Part shown: piece after piece, positions 58,383 through 64,000 of the stretch | Numbering within the stretch: position 1 is the stretch's first letter | Layout: each line of letters starts with the position of its first letter | DNA from: 1-14-2-50-31-20 sp964617555 | GTDB lineage: Bacteria; Bacteroidota; Ignavibacteria; Ignavibacteriales; Melioribacteraceae | DNA: 64,000 nucleotides | Reading direction: 5' to 3' | Assembly: GCA_964617555.1 (NCBI GenBank) | Contig: CAZTYP010000106.1 | Location: forward strand, 1-64,000 | The notes under the pieces: model-generated | Databases searched by the model: none | Told to the model about the DNA's origin: nothing | What the model saw: the letters and a program-made list of their open reading frames with translations, nothing else | Made by a program: the position numbers and the translations under genes

Positions 58383-59330
58383 ATGAATATACAGCAAATA
58401 CAGTATTTAATAGCTCTTGACAAATATCGTAATTTTAGTGTTGCCGCAGAAAAAATGTTTGTTACACAGCCCGCACTCACAATTCAGATTAAAAATCTGG
58501 AGGAAGAACTCGGAGTAAAAATTTTTGACAGAACAAAAAAAGCAATAATTCCAACCGAGATAGGAAAGGAATTAATAATACAAGCACATAAATTGCTAAA
58601 AGACACTAAAAAATTGAAAGATATTGTTTCCGAATTTAAAGCCGATTTATCGGGGGAGTTGAAAGTAGGCATTATTCCGACTGTAGCTCCATATATTGTT
58701 CCGCGGTTTGTAAATCGTTTTATGGAAAAATATCCTAAAATTAATTTAATTTTTTCCGAAGTGATTTCCGAGAACATTTTGCTGCAGCTAAAAGACGGAA
58801 CGTTAGATGCGGGAATTTTGGTTACTCCATTTCCTATGACTGACACAATAATATTTCCTTTATATTATGAAAAATTTTACACATACGTTTCTAAAAAACA
58901 TCCTTTCATTAAACGAAAAAAAATAAGTACTACGGAATTGGATTTACAGGATTTGTGGCTGTTGGAAGAGGGAAATTGTTTTAGAAATCAGATTATTAAT
59001 ATTTGTACACAGGATGTAAAATATACAAACGAAGGAAAGTTTAGATATGAAAGTGTTTCTATAGACTCACTAATGAAAATTGTTGACAGCAGTAAGGGAA
59101 TAACCGTAATACCTGAGTTTGCAAAAATGCTTTTGCCGAAAGAGAAAAAGGGAATGATAAAAACTTTCAGCGATTATTTTCCGGTACGGGAAGTGAGTTT
59201 AATAATAGACAGAACATTTTTAAAAAGGACTATTATTGAAAAACTTAAAGAGGAAATAATAAAATCCGTACCCAAAAGAATGCTTAAACCGGACGGTGAA
59301 CTTGTTAGTACCGTTATAGGAGAAGTGTAG
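58383..59330 (+). CDS. oxyR: OxyR-type peroxide-sensing LysR regulator
   Basis: A 315-residue LysR-family protein. The helix-turn-helix (about 1-58) reads IQQIQYLIALDKYRNFSVAAEKMFVTQPALTIQ-type sequence. In the sensor domain, LLEEGNCFRNQIINICTQ places cysteines at 199 and 208, with eight residues between, exactly as in E. coli OxyR where this pair forms the peroxide-sensing disulfide. It is transcribed divergently from a peroxiredoxin gene, which supports the assignment and suggests that it regulates that gene from the 160 bases between them. The C terminus has no extra domain. Confidence 0.9.
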   Translation: MNIQQIQYLIALDKYRNFSVAAEKMFVTQPALTIQIKNLEEELGVKIFDRTKKAIIPTEIGKELIIQAHKLLKDTKKLKDIVSEFKADLSGELKVGIIPTVAPYIVPRFVNRFMEKYPKINLIFSEVISENILLQLKDGTLDAGILVTPFPMTDTIIFPLYYEKFYTYVSKKHPFIKRKKISTTELDLQDLWLLEEGNCFRNQIINICTQDVKYTNEGKFRYESVSIDSLMKIVDSSKGITVIPEFAKMLLPKEKKGMIKTFSDYFPVREVSLIIDRTFLKRTIIEKLKEEIIKSVPKRMLKPDGELVSTVIGEV

Positions 59331-59440
59331 TTTGTTTGATATTATTAAAATCCGAATAAACTTCAAGCGCAAAAATGTTGCCGTTAACTTAAGTTATTAA
59401 TGTATTGTAATGGTAAAATTGATATTTGTTTTTATTTAAA

Positions 59441-59475
59441 ATAATTTAGCCGGATTGAAAATCCGGCTAAATTAT
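59441..59475. terminator. Bidirectional terminator between oxyR and the aromatic-pathway fusion gene
   Basis: A 16-base perfect stem ending ATAATTTAGCCGGATT / AATCCGGCTAAATTAT with a 3-base loop (GAA). It separates two convergent genes, with A/T-rich tails on both sides. Confidence 0.85.
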
Positions 59476-59477
59476 AA

Positions 59478-61505
59478 TTAAAGTTTCTTTAAATCTTTCA
59501 TTAGTTGAGCAAATTGATGATAACGCAAAGCTTGGGGTCCGTCACTTAAAGCTTTTTCCGGTTCAGGATGAAATTCCACCATAATTCCGTGAGCGCCAAC
59601 AATTTTAGCGGCTTTTGCCAACGGAATGACTTTATCTCTTTCGCCAATTGCATGGGAAGGATCGACCATAACCGGTAAGTGAGTTAACTCTCGTAATACG
59701 GGAATGGCGCTTAAATCAAGCGTATTGCGTGTTGCGGTTTCAAATGTTCTTATTCCGCGTTCCATTAAAATAACTTGTCTGTTACCTTGAGCTAAAATAT
59801 ATTCAGCAGCATTAAGCAATTCATCTATGGAAGACATCATTCCGCGCTTAAGCAAGACCGGTCTGTGAACTTTACCGGCTTCTTTAAGTAGCGAAAAGTT
59901 TTGCATATTACGTGCACCTATTTGAATAATATCGGATTGTTTGGCGATTGCTTGAACTTGTTCGGGTGCCAAAGCTTCGGTAATTACAGGCAAATCATAT
60001 TCTTTGCCGGCAGCTTCAAGATAATTAAGCCCCTCCCATTCAAGTCCTTGAAAACTGTATGGCGAGGTTCGCGGCTTAAAACATCCGCCGCGTAAAATAT
60101 GAGCTCCGTTTACTTTTACTTCGTTAGCACAAGAGAAAATTTGTTCTTTAGATTCAACCGAGCAAGGACCGCCTATAACAACAAAATTGTCTCCGCCAAT
60201 TTCCACATCGCGTATTTTAATTATTGTATCTTCGTTTTTGTATTCCCTGCTTGCAAGTTTATAACTTTTGGATTTGATGCTTTTTTTAATAATAGGTTTG
60301 GGAAATTCTTTCTTCTTTTCAACCGTTGTGTTTTCTTCTTCCGAGGGATTAAGGGAATCCAATTTCGTTTTTTTAACAACTTGAGAAGGATAACTTCCGA
60401 GAACTTTGAAAAAACGTAAATACGGACCCAAATCGTCAAGCATATTTTGAACGTTTTCGTCTTCAATGTTTCCTTCAAAATCAACATAAAACATTTGTTC
60501 CCATGGATTCCCGAGTATAGGTCGAGATTCTAACTTTGTAAGATTAATATTATAGGCATCAAAAACGGAAAGAGCTTTTGCCAAAGAGCCGGGGGTATGG
60601 GCAGTTGCCATTACTAATGAAGTTTTTGCCGGAAGGCGATTATCCACCTTAATTTTGTTGCGAGATACTACAAGAAATCTGGTATAATTTTGCTCTTGAT
60701 TTGCAATTCCTTTTCGAATAATTGTAACATTAAAAAGATGTGCCGCCTCTTCGCTTGCAATTGCAGCAAATTCCGGATTTTTTTCTTCCGCAATTTTTTG
60801 AACCGACATGGCTGTATCGGCAAAATATTCTATTCGTGCATTGGGAATAGTTGAAAGAAAATTACTGCACTGCGATGCGGCTTGGTAATGTGCATATATT
60901 TTTTTGATTTTATGAATTGAAACATCTTCGGTAGCAACAAGGCAATGTTTAACTTCAAATGTTTCTTCGCCAACAATAGAAAGAGTTGTATGAAGCAATA
61001 AATCGTAAACTTCGTTTATACCCCCTGAAGTTGTGTTTTCAATTGGAAGAACCGCATAGTCGGCTTCGCCTTTTTCAACGGCTTCCACAACTTCGGAAAA
61101 AAGTTTTTTGGAAACAAAATCCAATTCCTTATCGGTATATGCAAAATATTTTTTAGATGCCAAATAACTGTATGCTCCTTCAATTCCTTGTATGGCAACG
61201 GTAATTCTTTCTTTGTTGTCGGAATCTTTTAAGGGATTGATTACAAAACTTTGTTGTAATCTAACGGAGTCTTCAATTATTTCATAATAAACTTTTGTAA
61301 GAAAATGCGGATCAATACCTTTTTCTTTTCCCAATTTAATTAAGCGTTTTAATAATTCCTCCTCACGTTTTTCATCACGGATAGGATTGTTGGAAGCGTT
61401 TTTATCCTTTATTACATTTTTACTTAATTCCCGTCTTTTGGCAAGTAGCTCAATAAGATGTGCATCAACATCGTTAATTTGTTTCCTCAAATCTTCAATA
61501 CTCAT
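59478..61505 (-). CDS. Chorismate mutase-prephenate dehydratase-DAHP synthase triple fusion
   Basis: A 675-residue fusion of three enzymes of aromatic amino-acid synthesis. Residues 1-85: AroQ chorismate mutase (LRKQINDVDAHLIELLAKRREL). About 101-282: prephenate dehydratase (VAIQGIEGAYSYLA, LPIENTTSGGI, NYTRFLVV with the TRF catalytic motif). About 294-370: ACT regulatory domain (TPGSLAKALSVF and ESRPILGNPWEQMFYVDF). About 425-675: KDO8P-like DAHP synthase (VVIGGPCSVES, GGCFKPRTSPYSFQGLEW, LKRGMMSS, DPSHAIG). The ACT domain would let phenylalanine inhibit both ends. The frame is open from a TTG at 61520, but the ATG at 61505 has an AAAGG site and is preferred. Confidence 0.88.
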   Translation of the reverse strand: MSIEDLRKQINDVDAHLIELLAKRRELSKNVIKDKNASNNPIRDEKREEELLKRLIKLGKEKGIDPHFLTKVYYEIIEDSVRLQQSFVINPLKDSDNKERITVAIQGIEGAYSYLASKKYFAYTDKELDFVSKKLFSEVVEAVEKGEADYAVLPIENTTSGGINEVYDLLLHTTLSIVGEETFEVKHCLVATEDVSIHKIKKIYAHYQAASQCSNFLSTIPNARIEYFADTAMSVQKIAEEKNPEFAAIASEEAAHLFNVTIIRKGIANQEQNYTRFLVVSRNKIKVDNRLPAKTSLVMATAHTPGSLAKALSVFDAYNINLTKLESRPILGNPWEQMFYVDFEGNIEDENVQNMLDDLGPYLRFFKVLGSYPSQVVKKTKLDSLNPSEEENTTVEKKKEFPKPIIKKSIKSKSYKLASREYKNEDTIIKIRDVEIGGDNFVVIGGPCSVESKEQIFSCANEVKVNGAHILRGGCFKPRTSPYSFQGLEWEGLNYLEAAGKEYDLPVITEALAPEQVQAIAKQSDIIQIGARNMQNFSLLKEAGKVHRPVLLKRGMMSSIDELLNAAEYILAQGNRQVILMERGIRTFETATRNTLDLSAIPVLRELTHLPVMVDPSHAIGERDKVIPLAKAAKIVGAHGIMVEFHPEPEKALSDGPQALRYHQFAQLMKDLKKL

Positions 61506-61621
61506 TTTTCGCCTTTGCAAATTGTTTCATAATAAAAAAGTAAAATTACTAAATAATTGTTTCTAAAAAAATTCGTTTAAGTGTATATTTACAACTGATG
61601 TAAATTATTATTAAGGAGAAT

Positions 61622-62179
61622 ATGTCAGATACACCATCAAGTATGTTGCCGTTGGGAACAAAAGCAAAAGATTTTTCTTTGTTCGATACGGTTTCGGAAA
61701 AAATTCTTTCACTTAATCAAATTAAAGGAGAAAAAGGGACACTGATAATGTTCATTTGTAACCATTGCCCTTTTGTTAAACATGTTAATTCCGAATTGGT
61801 AAAACTTGCTAACGACTATAAGGAAAAAGGAATTGGTTTTATTGCAATAAGCTCAAACGATGTTGTTCATTATCCCGACGATTCTCCCGTGTTGATGAAA
61901 GAGCAAGCAAAAAAACTCGGTTATCCTTTTCCGTATTTATATGATGAGACTCAAGAGGTTGCAAAAGCATACCATGCGGAATGTACTCCCGATTTTTTCT
62001 TTTTTGATTCCGAATTAAAATTGGTTTATCGCGGACAGTTGGACGATTCGCGTCCTGGAAATAATAAACCGGTTACCGGCAGCGATATAAGAGCGGCTAT
62101 TGATGCCGTTCTTGCGGGAAAAGAGGTGAATCCCAATCAATATCCGAGTATGGGATGTAATATTAAGTGGAAAAGATAA
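61622..62179 (+). CDS. Thioredoxin-like peroxiredoxin-family protein (PRX-like)
   Basis: A 185-residue cytosolic protein of the thioredoxin-like/AhpC-TSA 'PRX_like1' group. ICNHCPFVKHVNSELVKLANDY near 43-64 has the CNHCPF motif characteristic of the group (two cysteines, with a proline-phenylalanine after). GFIAISSNDVVHYPDDSP, FPYLYDETQEVAKAYHAECTPDFFFFD and the QLDDSRPGNNKPVTG stretch are also typical. A C-terminal cysteine sits in SMGCNIKWK. The activity is not well characterised in this family. It has a TAAGGAGA ribosome site and is preceded by a TATATTTAC -7-like box. Confidence 0.88.
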   Translation: MSDTPSSMLPLGTKAKDFSLFDTVSEKILSLNQIKGEKGTLIMFICNHCPFVKHVNSELVKLANDYKEKGIGFIAISSNDVVHYPDDSPVLMKEQAKKLGYPFPYLYDETQEVAKAYHAECTPDFFFFDSELKLVYRGQLDDSRPGNNKPVTGSDIRAAIDAVLAGKEVNPNQYPSMGCNIKWKR

Positions 62180-62202
62180 AACCATTTATTATGGTTTTTT
62201 AA
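62178..62202 (+). terminator. Rho-independent terminator after the thioredoxin-like gene
   Basis: AAAACCAT and ATGGTTTT form an 8-base stem with a 5-base loop (62178-62198), followed by further T residues. The stem overlaps the stop codon. Confidence 0.75.
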
Positions 62203-62301
62203 TTTGAAAACAACAAAATTTACCGTTGTTTTGGCAAATGAAATTATTAAATTTTTCCTATCTTTAAAAAATTAAACTAAAGAAGTTTTATTATTACAAG
62301 A

Positions 62302-63885
62302 ATGTCTAAACAAACAAAAATATATTCGGCAACGGTTTTATTTATAATATTATTGGTTGCAATAATTATTGTATCCGATTCGCAAACCGGATTTACGGAG
62401 CAATTAATATATTCCGCCACAGAAAAAATAAAAACCGAAATTACAAATTATCTTAACCCGATTACGGTCGATATTCAAAAAGCGAAAAACGACAGAGAAA
62501 AAAATGTAATTGAATATACAAGTGAAATCGGGTTAAACAATTATTTTATCCCTTTTTTATCTAATCACCCCACAATTTATTCGGTTAAATATTTTGATAA
62601 CGACGGCAGACAATATTTGCTTTATAAAGAGAAAAAGTCGTTTGTTTCTGCATTTAGAATTGAGAAAAAATTTAATAACGAAGTTACTTGGAAACGTTGG
62701 GACGGTAATTTAAAAGAACTAAGTAAATGGAAAGAAAAAGTTCCCCGCGATCCTATCAGACAAAATTGGAAACAATATTTTACCCAAGATATCATCCCGG
62801 ATAGTATTTATTGGTTTGATTTAAAATCTTTTTATAACTCGTCATTCGGAGAATTAAATGCAATTACATTTTCCGGCACAAAAAAAAACAAAAATCTTTT
62901 CGGGCTGGCTATAGGAATTAAAATAAATGATATGCTCTCTCTAATACCGGAGTTAAATTTATATTCAAATCCAAAATTGTTTTTTATCAATCACAAGCAA
63001 CACATCATTCCTATAATTATAGATGTAAAAGAAAGCATACGCAAAGAAGATAGAGCTTTTACACGTGCAAACATTAAAGATTCTGTTGTAATCTCTTTTT
63101 GGGATAATTGGCAGGAATTAGGTCGGGATTCCGTTTCAACATTTATGTTGGAAATTAATAATCAACAATGGTGGGCTCAAATTGATAAAATAAATCTTAA
63201 CTACAGCAAATTGCAACTCGGTGTTGTAATTTCAGAATCCGATTTAATTTTTGCCCATCTTTTTGATACTTACGTAATTATCTTTGTTATGTTGATTGTG
63301 CTTGTTATTATTACAATAATTTATTGGGTGAAAAAGAAAAAGAAAAACTCTACAGAGAATGGAAAACTTACCGTTGAGGGGTTAAAAAAACTTCTTGAAA
63401 AAGGGGAGTCGGAATTCTTTGAATTAAAATCATCATTGCGATGGGACTATAGGGAAGAGCGTGTTAACAAAAAACTTGAAGAAGTGATAATCAAGTCAAT
63501 CTCCGCATTTAATAACGCCAAAGGTGGATATCTGGTTATTGGTGTTGACGACGATAATAATATTTTAGGTCTCGAGAAGGATTATGCAACACTTAAAAAA
63601 CATAATTCGGATTATTTTGAACTTCATCTGCGCAATTTGATAAACGCCGCTTTTTCAGTCAGATTTACAGCTGGTAAAATTTCGATAAACTTTTTAACCA
63701 TAGAAGGAAAAGAAATTTGTATTATCAAAATCGAGCAAGGAGATTATCCTTTGTTTTTGAAAACAACCGATAACAATGGGAATAAAATTGAAAAATTCTT
63801 TATCCGTAGTGGAAATTCTTCTCAACAAATAAAATCTCTTTCCGAAATTAATAATTATATTAATGCTCGGTTTAATAAAAAATAA
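62302..63885 (+). CDS. Membrane sensor with extracytoplasmic Cache-like region and cytosolic AlbA_2 (Schlafen-type) domain
   Basis: A 527-residue two-helix membrane protein. Helix 1 is about 8-25 and helix 2 about 322-345, enclosing about 295 extracytoplasmic residues. IYSVKYFDNDGRQYLLYKE near 92-110 and LFGLAIGIKINDMLSLIPE near 199-217 recall dCache sensor domains. The cytosolic part is an AlbA_2 domain: GESEFFELKSSLRWD near 372-386, NAKGGYLVIGVDDDNNILG near 412-430, then FELHLRNLINAAF, KFFIRSGNSSQQI and a final helix. AlbA_2 domains are usually found in Schlafen-like ATPases and predicted transcription regulators, rarely on a membrane receptor. No ATPase or helix-turn-helix follows in this protein. 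Confidence 0.75.
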   Translation: MSKQTKIYSATVLFIILLVAIIIVSDSQTGFTEQLIYSATEKIKTEITNYLNPITVDIQKAKNDREKNVIEYTSEIGLNNYFIPFLSNHPTIYSVKYFDNDGRQYLLYKEKKSFVSAFRIEKKFNNEVTWKRWDGNLKELSKWKEKVPRDPIRQNWKQYFTQDIIPDSIYWFDLKSFYNSSFGELNAITFSGTKKNKNLFGLAIGIKINDMLSLIPELNLYSNPKLFFINHKQHIIPIIIDVKESIRKEDRAFTRANIKDSVVISFWDNWQELGRDSVSTFMLEINNQQWWAQIDKINLNYSKLQLGVVISESDLIFAHLFDTYVIIFVMLIVLVIITIIYWVKKKKKNSTENGKLTVEGLKKLLEKGESEFFELKSSLRWDYREERVNKKLEEVIIKSISAFNNAKGGYLVIGVDDDNNILGLEKDYATLKKHNSDYFELHLRNLINAAFSVRFTAGKISINFLTIEGKEICIIKIEQGDYPLFLKTTDNNGNKIEKFFIRSGNSSQQIKSLSEINNYINARFNKK

Positions 63886-63939
63886 TGGAAATGGTTTTTG
63901 TGGAATAGTAAGATTTTATTACATATATTTACAAACGTT

Positions 63940-64000
63940 ATGAAAAACTTTTTACAAATATCATCGAACAAAAGAAACAACAACTGGGCTTGGTGGCAGT
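63940..64000 (+). CDS. 5' end of an uncharacterised gene
   Basis: The ATG at 63940 opens a frame of 20 codons that runs off the window: a basic, asparagine- and tryptophan-rich N terminus with NNNWAWWQ near the end. This resembles the start of CPBP-type membrane peptidases or similar membrane proteins, but too little is present to assign it. A TATATTTAC -7-like box lies 16 bases upstream. Confidence 0.45.
   Translation, partial: MKNFLQISSNKRNNNWAWWQ

Noticed and set aside
1..64000. CRISPR arrays, tRNA or rRNA genes
   Set aside because: No regularly spaced repeats and no tRNA-like or rRNA-like conserved sequence was seen while reading either strand.

Overview
The window is AT-rich, gene-dense chromosomal DNA from a Gram-negative bacterium of the Bacteroidota/Ignavibacteriota (FCB) side of the tree. 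Several observations point there: a TonB receptor with an N-terminal carboxypeptidase-regulatory domain, a Bacteroidota-type promoter (TTTC-N19-TATTTTTG) in front of it, a complete C5 haem pathway with anaerobic HemN, LPS-type glycosyltransferases and FadL/porin outer-membrane proteins. I would lean to an Ignavibacteria-like lineage, but this is inference. No rRNA, tRNA, CRISPR array, phage or intact insertion sequence was seen.

Layout. 1-4.6 kb: end of a sodium:solute symporter, a HAD phosphatase, a PgpH-type 7TM-HD phosphodiesterase and XerD. 4.6-13.2 kb: surface-glycan locus (CDP-glycerol-transferase-like protein, heptosyltransferase, four more glycosyltransferases, an ATP-grasp enzyme, an MsbA-like exporter). 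13.2-25.3 kb: NAD kinase, thioredoxin-like and barrel proteins, enoyl-CoA hydratase, an M16 peptidase pair, a phosphodiesterase, a TonB receptor and a sulfatase.

25.4-35.4 kb is the most unusual part. A TetR gene precedes a 12-TM histidine-rich protein that looks like a distant haem-copper-oxidase subunit I with a visible three-fold internal repeat. Then come a SUMF1-like lipoprotein lacking the formylglycine-generating cysteines, a CtaB haem O synthase, two paralogous small membrane proteins at either end of the set, another multi-TM protein, a FadL-type channel and a porin. Two matching inverted repeats (GTRAGTA/TACTYAC half-sites) sit on the promoter of the TetR gene and on a second promoter inside the cluster. 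I read this as an undescribed, TetR-controlled, haem-dependent membrane complex. It is followed at once by a CcsA/HemX protein and a complete haem operon (hemA-C-D-E-N-H-Y-B-L, 36.3-46.4 kb), which could supply its cofactor.

46.6-54.8 kb: ornithine aminotransferase, a MarR regulator, and a two-component system (beta-propeller-like sensor kinase and sigma54 response regulator). The system lies divergent from a sigma54 promoter with two tandem upstream inverted repeats. That promoter drives a 30-residue membrane peptide and an 82-residue membrane protein, separated by a hairpin. 55.4-64 kb: Sel1-repeat protein, RsbW-like kinase, peroxiredoxin divergent from an OxyR with the Cys199/Cys208 pair, a chorismate mutase-prephenate dehydratase-DAHP synthase triple fusion, a thioredoxin-like protein, and a membrane sensor fused to an AlbA_2 domain.
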